Positions 1-8,146 of a stretch of 48,124 bases of DNA are shown here, piece after piece. Each line of letters opens with the position of its first letter. The first letter of the stretch is position 1. Position numbers and translations under genes: made by a program. The DNA is from an uncultured Oscillibacter sp. (lineage in GTDB: Bacteria > Bacillota > Clostridia > Oscillospirales > Oscillospiraceae): the NCBI RefSeq assembly GCF_900546705.1, contig NZ_URDP01000013.1:1-48124 (forward strand), read 5' to 3'. The notes under the pieces were generated by a model, which did no database searches, had not been told where the DNA came from, and worked only from the letters and a program-made list of their open reading frames with translations.

Positions 1-1463
1 AGGACGCCCTGTTCGCCCGGTACTGCACCCTGGCTGCCATCGGCACCATCGCCGATGTCATGCGGATGGAGGGGGAAAACCGGACCATCGTCTCCTGCGG
101 ACTGGAGGCTCTGCCCCACACGGACTTTGTGGGCGTCCACGCCCTTTTGAAAGAAGCCGGGCTTCTGGGCAAACCCATCACCTCCATCCAGATCGGCTTT
201 GTTCTCTCTCCCCGCATCAACGCTGCCGGACGCATGGGCGCAGCAGACCTGGCCGCGGACCTTTTGGAGACTTCCGACCCGGCCCGGGCGGAAGCGCTGG
301 CCAAGGAGCTGTGCGATCTGAACCGGGAGCGGCAGGCAGTGGAACAGGCCATCTGCGCCGACGCCGTGGAGAAAATCGGCCATCTGCCCAGTGAAGAGCG
401 CAGCGCGCTGGTCCTCTCCAGCGAACACTGGCACCAGGGCGTGGTGGGGATCGTCGCCTCCCGCCTGAGTGAAAAATATGCCTGTCCCAGCTTCATGATC
501 CATCTCAAGGACGGCACCGGCAAGGGCTCGTGCCGCTCCTACGGAGGCTTCAACCTCTTTGCCGCCCTGGAGTCCTGTGCAGATCTTTTGGACGGCTTCG
601 GCGGCCACGAGCTGGCGGCGGGCTTCACCATCCCGGAGGAGAACATTGACGCTTTCCGCCAGCGGATGAACCGGTATGTCCGCTCCGTCTCCGGCGGCGA
701 GGTGCCCGTCAGCTGTCTGGACATTGACGCGGCTGTGTCCTGCCCCTCGGAGATGACCCTGCAGGAGGTGGAGCACCTGAGCTTCCTGGAGCCCTATGGT
801 GCCGGGAATCCCCGGCCCACCCTGGCACTGCTGGGGGCCACGGTGGACTCCATCCAGTCCGTGGGACAGGGCCGGCACCTGAAGCTGCGGCTCTCCAAGG
901 GCACCTGCCGGTTTGACGCCATCTTTTTCTCGGTGACGGAGGCGGAGTGCGGCATCTGCGCCGGCAGCCGGGTGGACGCGGCCTTTTATCTCCAGGCCAA
1001 CACCTTCCGGGGCAACACCACGCTGCAACTGCAGCTCATCGACATCCGTCCCTCCCTGACTCCCAGCCGCCACGAGGCCTCCGACCTGGAACTATTGAAC
1101 CGGCTCACCGACGGCGGTCCCATTACCGCCCAGGAGACCGCCCGGCTCAGCGCCTCCCGGGACCAGTTCGGCGCGTTCTGGGTTGCGCTGGAGCGGCGGC
1201 TGCGCCAGGGCAAGCTTGCGGCAGACCGTCTGCCCTTTCTGCGGCAGCTGGCCGCCCAGGCCGGCGGTTCGGAGAGCTTCCTGCGGGCAGGCCTTGCCCT
1301 GCGGGTCTTTGCCGAGCGGGGCCTTTTGTCCCTGGCTGATTCCGGCGGTACCGTGACGCTCTCCCTCAACCCCATTCAGGGAAAGGTGGACTTAAACGCC
1401 TGTCCCTACCTCATGCGGCTGCACGGCTGTGCCGCCGCGCGGAACGGAGGCGATGGTCTGTGA
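1..1463 (+). CDS. recJ: Single-stranded-DNA-specific exonuclease RecJ, C-terminal part (5' truncated)
   Basis: RecJ degrades single-stranded DNA 5' to 3' in recombination and mismatch/excision repair in the cytoplasm. The open frame runs in from the left edge (first full codon at base 3), so the N-terminal DHH catalytic half is mostly outside the window. What remains begins with the conserved IGTIADVM segment followed by GENR, which closes the DHH core. It then carries a DHHA1 domain with the hallmark GGHELAAGF near base 600 and a C-terminal OB-like region. The stop codon overlaps the GTG start of rel by 4 bases, so the two are translationally coupled. In many clostridia an apt gene lies between recJ and rel; it is absent here. 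The family assignment is firm; the true start cannot be seen. Confidence 0.95.
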   Translation, partial: DALFARYCTLAAIGTIADVMRMEGENRTIVSCGLEALPHTDFVGVHALLKEAGLLGKPITSIQIGFVLSPRINAAGRMGAADLAADLLETSDPARAEALAKELCDLNRERQAVEQAICADAVEKIGHLPSEERSALVLSSEHWHQGVVGIVASRLSEKYACPSFMIHLKDGTGKGSCRSYGGFNLFAALESCADLLDGFGGHELAAGFTIPEENIDAFRQRMNRYVRSVSGGEVPVSCLDIDAAVSCPSEMTLQEVEHLSFLEPYGAGNPRPTLALLGATVDSIQSVGQGRHLKLRLSKGTCRFDAIFFSVTEAECGICAGSRVDAAFYLQANTFRGNTTLQLQLIDIRPSLTPSRHEASDLELLNRLTDGGPITAQETARLSASRDQFGAFWVALERRLRQGKLAADRLPFLRQLAAQAGGSESFLRAGLALRVFAERGLLSLADSGGTVTLSLNPIQGKVDLNACPYLMRLHGCAAARNGGDGL

Positions 1464-3673
1464 CCATTTTGGAACAATACGAGAATCTGGAAAAAACCGT
1501 CCGGGCCTATAACCCGTCGGCGGACTTTGCCCATATTCGGGCGGCCTTCGAGTTTGCCAACAAGGCCCACGAAAACCAAAAGCGGAAAAGCGGGGAACCC
1601 TATATCATCCACCCCCTGGCCGTGGCCCAGATCGTGGCGGAAGAGCTGCGGCTGGACTCGGAGTCCATCGAGGCGGCTTTGCTCCACGACGTGATCGAGG
1701 ATACCCCCGCCACCCACGAAGACATCGCCAAGCTCTTTTCTCCCACCATCGCCGACCTGGTGGAAGGCGTCAGCAAGCTGACCCGGATCCAGTACGCCAC
1801 CAAGGAAGACGAGCAGATGGAGAACCTCAGGAAAATGCTCATCGCCATGAGCAAGGATATCCGGGTCATTCTCATCAAGATCTCCGACCGGCTCCACAAC
1901 ATGCGTACCATGGAGTACCAGTCTCCCGCCAAGCAGAAGCAAAAGTCCCTGGAGACCATGGAGATCTACGCCCCCATCTCTCACCGGCTGGGCATGCAGC
2001 GCATCAAGTGGGAGCTGGAGGATCTGTCTTTAAAGTACCTGGACCCGGTGGGCTATGAGGAGATCGTCTCCAAGCTGGGCGCCAAGCAGCGGGAATACGA
2101 GGACTTCATGCAGCGCACCCAGATCCAGATCGACGATCGGCTCACGGAGCTTGGCATCGAGCACATCGTCTACGGCCGCATGAAGCACCCCTACTCCATC
2201 TACCGTAAGATGTTCAACCAGAACAAGTCCCTGGACGAGATTTTCGATCTGTTCGCCTTCCGGGTGATCGTGGAAAACGTGGGGGACTGCTACAATGTAC
2301 TGGGCGTCATCCACGATATCTACAAGCCCATTCTGGGCCGCTTCAAGGACTATATCGGCACGCCCAAGCCCAACGGCTACCAGTCATTGCACACCACGGT
2401 CATGGGCACCGACGGCATCCCCTTCGAGGTGCAGATCCGCACCAAGGCCATGCACGAGATCGCCGAATACGGCGTGGCCGCCCACTGGAAGTATAAGCAA
2501 GGGGGCCAGGGCGCCGGCACCGAGGGAAAGTACGAGTGGGTGCGCCGCCTGCTGGAAAACCAGGAGGGTGCCGACGCCGAGGAGTATATCCATTCGCTGA
2601 AGGTGGATATGTTTGCCGACGAGGTCTTCGTGTTCACCCCTAACGGCGACGTGCAGAATCTGCCCGCCGGCGCCACCCCCATTGACTTCGCCTATGCCAT
2701 CCACTCCGCCGTGGGCAACCACATGGTAGGCGCCAAGGTCAATAACCGCATTGTCACCTTCGACCACGTGCTTAAAAACGGTGACATTGTGGAGATCCTC
2801 ACCTCCAAATCCGCCAAGGGTCCCAGCCGGGACTGGATGAACATTGCCAAGTCCAGCGAGGCCCGCAGCAAGATTCGCCAGTGGTTCAAAAAGGAGCGCC
2901 GGGACGAGAACATCGTCAACGGCCGCTCCGCCTTCGAGGCCGAGCTCAAGCACTGCGGCATCGCCATGCGGGATGTGCTGGCGGCGGACACCCTGCCGGT
3001 TTTGCTGAAGAAGGTGTCCTATCCCACTCTGGACGACATGTACGCCGCCATCGGCTACGGCGGCTTCACCGCCCAGAAGGCGGTCAGCCGTATGCAGGGC
3101 GAGCTCAACCGCATTGCCCGTCAGCACCAGGCGGAGCAGGCCGCCCTGGAGGCCGAGGCCAAGTCTGCCCGGCCCGAGGAGCCCAAGCCCGCCGCTCCCA
3201 AGCAGGTCAAAAGCGAGCAGGGGATCATTGTCGAGGGGCTGGACAACTGCCTGGTGAAGTTCTCCAAGTGCTGTACCCCAGTGCCCGGCGACGAGATCAT
3301 CGGCTTTATCACCCGGGGCTACGGCGTATCCGTCCATCGGGCGGACTGCCCCAACGCCTCGCCCGCCAAGCGGGCCCAGCCGGGGCAGGAGGGCCGGTGG
3401 ATTCATGTCTCCTGGGGCAAGAACACCAATGAGAGCTATCCCACCACCCTGGAAGTGGTGTGCAAGGACCGGCAGGGCCTGCTGCTGGATATCTCTGCGG
3501 CCCTGTCCACCACCAACACCTTTGTGCTGGGCATCCAGTCCCGCAGCACGGAGGATCAGTTTGCCATTTTCCGGCTGGAAGTCCGCATCCGGGACAGTAA
3601 GCAGCTCTCCGCCCTTATGCGCCGGCTCAACCAGATCTCCGGCGTGCTGAAAGTGAACCGGCCCGCGGGCTGA
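1460..3673 (+). CDS. relA: Bifunctional (p)ppGpp synthetase/hydrolase (RelA/SpoT family, Rel)
   Basis: This enzyme makes and destroys the alarmone (p)ppGpp in the stringent response. The 737-residue length is typical of a long RSH protein. Domains in order: an N-terminal HD hydrolase domain (HPLAVAQI and LLHDVIEDT, about residues 50-80), the synthetase domain (GYQSLHTTV, about 305), TGS (about 390-450), a helical/zinc-finger-like region with the CC pair in SKCCTPVPGDE, and a C-terminal ACT domain (about 660-737). The synthetase carries RFKD at residues 294-297, matching the RXKD signature of bifunctional Rel enzymes rather than the EXDD of synthetase-only RelA. With the intact HD domain this argues for both activities. 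The GTG start overlaps the recJ stop. A repeat-rich spacer separates it from dtd, its usual close partner. Confidence 0.96.
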   Translation: MTILEQYENLEKTVRAYNPSADFAHIRAAFEFANKAHENQKRKSGEPYIIHPLAVAQIVAEELRLDSESIEAALLHDVIEDTPATHEDIAKLFSPTIADLVEGVSKLTRIQYATKEDEQMENLRKMLIAMSKDIRVILIKISDRLHNMRTMEYQSPAKQKQKSLETMEIYAPISHRLGMQRIKWELEDLSLKYLDPVGYEEIVSKLGAKQREYEDFMQRTQIQIDDRLTELGIEHIVYGRMKHPYSIYRKMFNQNKSLDEIFDLFAFRVIVENVGDCYNVLGVIHDIYKPILGRFKDYIGTPKPNGYQSLHTTVMGTDGIPFEVQIRTKAMHEIAEYGVAAHWKYKQGGQGAGTEGKYEWVRRLLENQEGADAEEYIHSLKVDMFADEVFVFTPNGDVQNLPAGATPIDFAYAIHSAVGNHMVGAKVNNRIVTFDHVLKNGDIVEILTSKSAKGPSRDWMNIAKSSEARSKIRQWFKKERRDENIVNGRSAFEAELKHCGIAMRDVLAADTLPVLLKKVSYPTLDDMYAAIGYGGFTAQKAVSRMQGELNRIARQHQAEQAALEAEAKSARPEEPKPAAPKQVKSEQGIIVEGLDNCLVKFSKCCTPVPGDEIIGFITRGYGVSVHRADCPNASPAKRAQPGQEGRWIHVSWGKNTNESYPTTLEVVCKDRQGLLLDISAALSTTNTFVLGIQSRSTEDQFAIFRLEVRIRDSKQLSALMRRLNQISGVLKVNRPAG

Positions 3674-3677
3674 CGGC

Positions 3678-4008
3678 GTCGCAAGCTCTGGATCGCTCCC
3701 TTTGCCCTCTGGGGCAAAGGTCTCTCCCGCCGCTGCTCCGCCGTTTCCTCCGCAAACGCTTTGCTGGTTTGCGTTCGGAGAAGAACGGGAGAACGATTCG
3801 AAGGGGGACCAGTCCCCCCTCGAACTCCCCCCACCCCAGTGACATCGGTCACTGGGGTGCGCGCCCCCGGCGCGCAGGTCCCGGTATGTTCGCCACGTAC
3901 ACGCCGCGGCGAACATCCTCCGCAAACGCTTCGCTGGTTTGCGTTCGGAGAAGAACGCCGGGTTGGTCGCAAGCTCTGGATCGCTCCCTTTGCCCTCCGG
4001 GGCAAAGG
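3678..4008. repeat. Hairpin-rich spacer with two pairs of near-identical direct repeats
   Basis: The 395-base gap between rel and dtd holds no gene. It contains repeat A at 3678-3720 and 3966-4008 (43 bases, one difference) and repeat B at 3746-3787 and 3916-3957 (42 bases, one difference), arranged A-B-B-A but all in the same orientation. Both can fold: A has CCTTTGCCC/GGGCAAAGG and B has CGCAAAC/GTTTGCG. Three further perfect stems lie between: 3803-3809 with 3812-3818 (7 bp), 3834-3843 with 3848-3857 (10 bp, 4-base loop) and 3886-3894 with 3908-3916 (9 bp). No stem is followed by a T-run, so none is a clear terminator. This looks like an inserted, dispersed palindromic element (REP/MITE-like); whether copies exist elsewhere in the genome cannot be seen here. 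Confidence 0.75.
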
Positions 4009-4068
4009 GAGACGGCTTTTCCCCATCTTCGCGCCTGTCCGGCGCCACACTGAAAGGAGTTTTTTCCT

Positions 4069-4512
4069 ATGCGCGCAGTTGTCACCCGCGTTGACCACGC
4101 CTCTGTGACCATCGGCGGCCGCGTCAACGGCCAGATCGGCCGGGGCTTTCTCGTCTTGCTGGGCGTTGGTCCCCACGACACCGAAGAGACCGCCCGGCGC
4201 CTGGCAGACAAAATCTGCAACCTGCGGATTTTTGAAGATGAAAACGAGAAGATGAACCTGAATCTGGAGCAGGTAGGCGGAAGCCTGCTGGTGGTATCCC
4301 AGTTCACGCTGTACGCCGACACCTCCTCCCGCCGTCCGGGCTTTTCCGGTGCGGCCAAACCGGACCTCGCCATTCCCCTGTACGAGACGTTCATGGACCA
4401 CTGCCGCAGCCGGGGCTTCACCGTCGAGCACGGGGAGTTCGGCGCCAAAATGGAGGTGGACTCCCTGAACCACGGTCCGGTCACCATTCTCTTCGACACG
4501 GATCAGACCTGA
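4069..4512 (+). CDS. dtd: D-aminoacyl-tRNA deacylase
   Basis: DTD hydrolyses D-amino acids (and glycine mischarged on tRNA-Ala) from tRNA, a cytoplasmic proofreading step. The 147-residue size is standard. The SQFTLYAD segment at about residues 78-85 carries the SQxTL active-site motif, and NHGPVTI near the C-terminus is the NxGPVT cross-subunit motif that gives chiral selectivity. The ATG at 4069 is preceded by AAAGGAG at 4053-4059. The rel-dtd neighbourhood is conserved in Firmicutes, but here the repeat-rich spacer intervenes, so dtd may have its own promoter; none was found with confidence. Confidence 0.95.
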   Translation: MRAVVTRVDHASVTIGGRVNGQIGRGFLVLLGVGPHDTEETARRLADKICNLRIFEDENEKMNLNLEQVGGSLLVVSQFTLYADTSSRRPGFSGAAKPDLAIPLYETFMDHCRSRGFTVEHGEFGAKMEVDSLNHGPVTILFDTDQT

Positions 4513-4536
4513 TATTTTCTTGCTTCGGAGGCATCT

Positions 4537-5154
4537 ATGAACATCCAGACCTTACAGGTTGGCCCCATCGGCACCAATTGCTACATTCTCAGCGACCCGC
4601 CGTCCGGCGTTTGCGCCGTCATTGATCCGGGCGGGGACGCCCCCCGGGTGGCCGCTGCCGTGAAAGAGAGCGGCTGCACCCCCTGTGCCATTCTCCTCAC
4701 CCACGGCCACTACGACCACACCGGCGCTGTGGCGGCACTGCGGCAGCAGTGGCCGGGCATCCCCGTCTACCTGAGCCACCTGGACCAGGCGGGGGACAAC
4801 CCCTATCTGCGGGAGCTGTTTCCGCCGGTGGAGGGCGCCGCGGACTATGACGAGGGCGACACGGTGTCCGTGGGCGGACTGACTGTGAACGTGCTGGCCA
4901 CCCCCGGCCACTCCGAGGGCAGTGTGACGCTGCGCTGCGGCGACGTTCTCTTCTGCGGGGACACCCTCTTTGCCGGCTCCTGCGGCCGTGCGGACTTCCC
5001 CGGCGGCAGCATGAAAAAGATGCTCGCCTCCCTGCGCCGTCTGGGCCGCCTGGAGGGAGATCTGGCCGTGTATCCCGGCCACATGGAACCCTCCACTCTG
5101 GAGCGGGAGCGCATGTACAATCCCTATCTCCAGCAGGCCATGCAGATGGAGTGA
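4537..5154 (+). CDS. Metallo-beta-lactamase-fold hydrolase (glyoxalase II-like)
   Basis: This 205-residue single-domain protein has the metal-binding THGHYDHTG motif (HxHxDH, about residues 54-61), then TPGHSEGS (third metal His), FCGDTLF (bridging Asp) and a late YPGHMEPS (last metal His). This is the complete binuclear-metal ligand set of the glyoxalase II/YcbL branch. The likely reaction is hydrolysis of a thioester such as an S-acyl-glutathione or bacillithiol adduct, but the substrate cannot be told from sequence. A GGAG ribosome site lies 6 bases upstream. It sits between dtd and hemZ, a conserved clostridial order, with 6 bases to the next start. Confidence 0.88.
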   Translation: MNIQTLQVGPIGTNCYILSDPPSGVCAVIDPGGDAPRVAAAVKESGCTPCAILLTHGHYDHTGAVAALRQQWPGIPVYLSHLDQAGDNPYLRELFPPVEGAADYDEGDTVSVGGLTVNVLATPGHSEGSVTLRCGDVLFCGDTLFAGSCGRADFPGGSMKKMLASLRRLGRLEGDLAVYPGHMEPSTLERERMYNPYLQQAMQME

Positions 5155-5160
5155 GATGCC

Positions 5161-6642
5161 ATGAAGCTTGAATTGCGGGGCAACGACGAGCGCTATATCG
5201 TCGAGCAGAGCCTTTTGAACCTGTTTCCCGGGGAAAAGCCCGTCTACGAGCCCATTACGCCGGAGGACGAGTCCTGGGCAGTGGTTTCACTGCACGAGGA
5301 GCCGGACCGGTGCCGTGTAACGGTGGAACTGTGCTTTGACGGCAAGACGGCGCCCTACAGCCTGGACGCCTCCCTCACCGGCACGGACTTTGAGCGGGAG
5401 GGGCAGCGCCGCCACGCCATCGCCCGGTGCTTTTTCCTGGCAGCCCGTGCCGTCACCGGCGTCACGCCTCCCTGGGGTATGCTCACCGGCGTGCGGCCCG
5501 ACAAGCCCGTCACCTGGGCCCTGGAACAGGGGAAGACTCCCGATGAGGCCCGTGCCATGCTGGAAGAGGAATACTTCGTCACGCCGGAGCGGGCGGCTTT
5601 GGCCGCCGAGACCGGCGCGGTGGCGGCAAGCGCCGCCCGGGGCCTTGGAAAGCGGGACATTGCCGTATACGTAGGCATCCCCTTTTGTCCCACCCGCTGC
5701 GCTTACTGCTCTTTTGTGAGTCAATCGGTGGAAAAGAGCTTTTCTCTGGTGGAGCCCTATGTGGACGCCCTCATCGCCGAGATCCGTGCCGGCGGTGAGA
5801 TGGTGCGCCGGGCGGGACTGCGGGTGCGTGCCTTTTACATGGGCGGCGGTACGCCCACTACGCTGACCGCGGACCAGATGGACCGGGTGCTCTCCGCCTT
5901 TGAAGAATCCTTTGACCGCACCGGGTGCGATGAGATTACCGTGGAGGCCGGCCGGCCCGACACCATCACCGCCGAGAAGCTCTCCGTCCTGAAAGCCCAC
6001 GGGGTGGATCGGGTATCCGTGAATCCTCAGACCATGGAGGACCACGTGCTGCGGGCCATCGGCCGCCGCCACACTGCCGCGGAGCTGACGGAGGCCATGG
6101 CCCTGGTGAATTCCTTCGGCTTCGCCCATGTGAATATGGACCTGATTGCGGGGCTTCCCGAGGACACGCCGGAGGGCTTCCGGCGCTCTTTGGACCAGTG
6201 CCTGGCCTTCGGCACGGACAACATCACCGTCCACACCCTGTCCCTCAAAAAGGGCAGCCGCATTTTGCTGGAGGGGCTGAAGGTGCCCGCGCCGGAGGAC
6301 GTGGCCGCCATGCTGGACTACGCCGCGCCCACGCTCCGCGCCGCCGGTTTTGCCCCCTACTACCTCTACCGGCAAAAGTACATGTCCGGCAGTTTTGAAA
6401 ACATCGGCTGGTGCCGCAGCGGTGCCGAATGCCTGTACAACATCTACATTATGTCGGAGCTGTGCTCCATTTTGTCCTTCGGCGCCGGCGGTTCCACCAA
6501 GATGGTGGAACCGGGCACCAATCACATCCAGCGGGCCTTCAACCTCAAGTACCCCAAGGAATACACGGAGCGCCCGGAAAAGTGTCTGGATAACCAGGCC
6601 GCCTTTGCCGCGTTTTACGAATCTTTGAAAGGAGCATTGTGA
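5161..6642 (+). CDS. hemZ: Oxygen-independent coproporphyrinogen-III oxidase-like radical SAM protein HemZ
   Basis: This is a radical SAM enzyme of the HemN/HemZ group. The [4Fe-4S] motif CPTRCAYC (CxxxCxxC, about residues 177-184) follows an N-terminal extension of about 170 residues typical of HemZ rather than HemN. The MGGGTPTTL segment (about 228-236) is the SAM-binding GGGTP. Length (493) matches HemZ proteins. HemZ was named for coproporphyrinogen oxidation, but in heme-lacking anaerobes its role is uncertain, and many HemN homologues are heme chaperones or act on other substrates. A GGAG site overlaps the upstream stop, and the next gene starts one base after this stop, so the block is co-transcribed. 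Confidence 0.9.
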   Translation: MKLELRGNDERYIVEQSLLNLFPGEKPVYEPITPEDESWAVVSLHEEPDRCRVTVELCFDGKTAPYSLDASLTGTDFEREGQRRHAIARCFFLAARAVTGVTPPWGMLTGVRPDKPVTWALEQGKTPDEARAMLEEEYFVTPERAALAAETGAVAASAARGLGKRDIAVYVGIPFCPTRCAYCSFVSQSVEKSFSLVEPYVDALIAEIRAGGEMVRRAGLRVRAFYMGGGTPTTLTADQMDRVLSAFEESFDRTGCDEITVEAGRPDTITAEKLSVLKAHGVDRVSVNPQTMEDHVLRAIGRRHTAAELTEAMALVNSFGFAHVNMDLIAGLPEDTPEGFRRSLDQCLAFGTDNITVHTLSLKKGSRILLEGLKVPAPEDVAAMLDYAAPTLRAAGFAPYYLYRQKYMSGSFENIGWCRSGAECLYNIYIMSELCSILSFGAGGSTKMVEPGTNHIQRAFNLKYPKEYTERPEKCLDNQAAFAAFYESLKGAL

Positions 6643-6643
6643 C

Positions 6644-7579
6644 ATGCCGTATTCCCTGTCCCAGATCAACGAGGCCATCCGCTCAGACCCCAAGGGCTTT
6701 GCCGACGAATGCGACGCCGCCTTTGCCCAGAAAGTCACCATGGCCGCCGAGAAGATCGCCCGGCACCGTTCCGAGTCCCACGTGATTCTGCTCTCCGGCC
6801 CCTCCGGCTCCGGCAAGACCACCACCGCGCTGAAGATCGAAGAGCAGCTGGACAAGATGGGCATCGTGACCCACACCGTGTCCATGGACAACTATTTCAA
6901 CACCATCGACCCGGAGACGGCCCCCCGGAACCGGGAGGGGAACATCGACTACGAGTCCCCCTTCTGCCTGGACATCGAGCTTTTGAACCGGCACTTTGCC
7001 ATGCTGGACCGGGGCGAGACCATTCATGTGCCCAAGTACGAGTTCTCCCGTCAGATGCGCTCGGATATTCTGTCCCAGCCCCTGCACCTGGGTCCCGATG
7101 AGCTGGCCATCTTCGAGGGCATCCACGCCCTCAACGACATTATCGTGGGCAAGAACCCCCACGCCTTCAAGCTCTACATCGCCGCCCGCAGCAACCTGGT
7201 GGACGACGAGGGGAAGGTGGTGTTTCAGCACGCCTGGCTGCGGCTTTGCCGCCGGATTGTCCGGGACTTCAAGTTCCGGGGCAGCGACGCCGCCTTTACC
7301 CTGAAGATGTGGCCCAACGTGCAGCGGGGCGAAAAGCTGTATATTTCGCCCTACAAGGAAAACGCGGATCTCATGTTTGACTCGTCCCTGGCCTTTGAGT
7401 TTGCGGTGCTCAAGCCCTTCGTGGTGCCCCTGCTGGAGAAAATCCCCGTGGGCAAATACGCGGTGGTGGACGACATGCTCGCCGCTTTCCGGCGCATTGA
7501 GCCCATGGATGAGAGCTGCGTGGCGCCGGATTCCCTGGCCCGGGAGTTTATCGGCGGCAGCACCTACGACAATCACTGA
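6644..7579 (+). CDS. Uridine kinase/phosphoribulokinase-family nucleoside kinase
   Basis: This 311-residue P-loop kinase has Walker A GPSGSGKTT at about residues 51-59. The SMDNYF segment (about 81-86) matches the catalytic/nucleoside-binding S.D.Y/F of uridine kinases. IFEGIHALND (about 157-166) resembles the E-G-hydrophobic Walker B region of the family. The N-terminal 40 residues before the P-loop are longer than in Udk. Such proteins follow hemZ in many clostridia and are usually labelled nucleoside kinase; the real substrate is not established. AAAGGAG at 6628-6634 is the ribosome site, inside the end of hemZ. Confidence 0.82.
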   Translation: MPYSLSQINEAIRSDPKGFADECDAAFAQKVTMAAEKIARHRSESHVILLSGPSGSGKTTTALKIEEQLDKMGIVTHTVSMDNYFNTIDPETAPRNREGNIDYESPFCLDIELLNRHFAMLDRGETIHVPKYEFSRQMRSDILSQPLHLGPDELAIFEGIHALNDIIVGKNPHAFKLYIAARSNLVDDEGKVVFQHAWLRLCRRIVRDFKFRGSDAAFTLKMWPNVQRGEKLYISPYKENADLMFDSSLAFEFAVLKPFVVPLLEKIPVGKYAVVDDMLAAFRRIEPMDESCVAPDSLAREFIGGSTYDNH

Positions 7580-7647
7580 GCGTTTCAGCCGGGCTGCGCC
7601 CCGTTCACTTCCGGGCGGCATGCCGCCCCTGGTCAGGAGGTCTTTTT

Positions 7648-8007
7648 ATGAACGAAACCCTGAACCGTCTTTTCTCCAAGGCCCGCCGCACCGGCGGAGC
7701 CATCGCCTACGGCGCCGGAAAGCAGGCCGCCGCGGCCACCGACCGGGTCCGGCGGGGTGCCCGTCTGGTGCGGCTGCGCGCGTCCGTCCACAGCCGGCTG
7801 CAGACGGTGGGCCAGATGCTCTACGACACCCACTCCGGCCATCCCGCCGACTCCGAGCAGCTCTTGGACCAGCTGCGCCGGATCGACACGCTCAATGACG
7901 AGATTGCCCGCTGCCGGGGCACCTCGTCTCCCCGGCGGTGCCGCACCTGCGGTGCCGCCGCCCATCCCGGCGACCGCTACTGCCGTCAGTGCGGGCAAAA
8001 GCTCTGA
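7648..8007 (+). CDS. Small protein with C-terminal zinc ribbon, function unknown
   Basis: This 119-residue protein has a basic, alanine-rich N-terminal half predicted to be helical and a short C-terminal zinc ribbon with two CxxC knuckles (CRTC and CRQC, about residues 98-101 and 113-116) spaced 11 residues apart. It has no signal peptide or membrane segment. Similar small DZR/zinc-ribbon proteins are common in clostridia, but I do not recognise a function. The ribosome site is CAGGAGG. A perfect 16-bp palindrome (GGGCGGCATGCCGCCC, 7613-7628) lies just upstream. It is probably the last gene of the recJ-hemZ block. Confidence 0.75.
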   Translation: MNETLNRLFSKARRTGGAIAYGAGKQAAAATDRVRRGARLVRLRASVHSRLQTVGQMLYDTHSGHPADSEQLLDQLRRIDTLNDEIARCRGTSSPRRCRTCGAAAHPGDRYCRQCGQKL

Positions 8008-8093
8008 GGATTGCTCCCCTGCGGCCTCCCGCACACAAGCGCAGTGCCCCGGCATCCGTCTTATGGGTGCGGGCATGTTTTTTCCCCTCCGGC

Positions 8094-8109
8094 CATACCC
8101 TTGGGTATG
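8094..8109. promoter_or_regulatory. Perfect inverted repeat upstream of the flippase gene
   Basis: CATACCC and GGGTATG are separated by TT, 38 bases before the start of the SpoVB/YabM-type gene. The stem is short and has no following T-run, so it is more like a protein-binding site than a terminator. No promoter hexamers were confidently placed. Confidence 0.3.
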
Positions 8110-8146
8110 ACCCGCCATCTTTGAATCAATTTGAGGTAATCGCTTC

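Noticed and set aside
3834..3857. 10-bp perfect stem after rel considered as the rel terminator
   Set aside because: There is no T-run and it is one of several stems in the repeat island; termination there is unproven.
2384..4048. 554-residue minus-strand open frame over rel and the spacer
   Set aside because: It is a GC-rich shadow of rel with Gly/Ala/Leu-heavy composition, no ribosome site and no recognisable domain.
5287..6891. 534-residue minus-strand frame opposite hemZ
   Set aside because: Antisense of a confident gene, no start signal, low-complexity composition.
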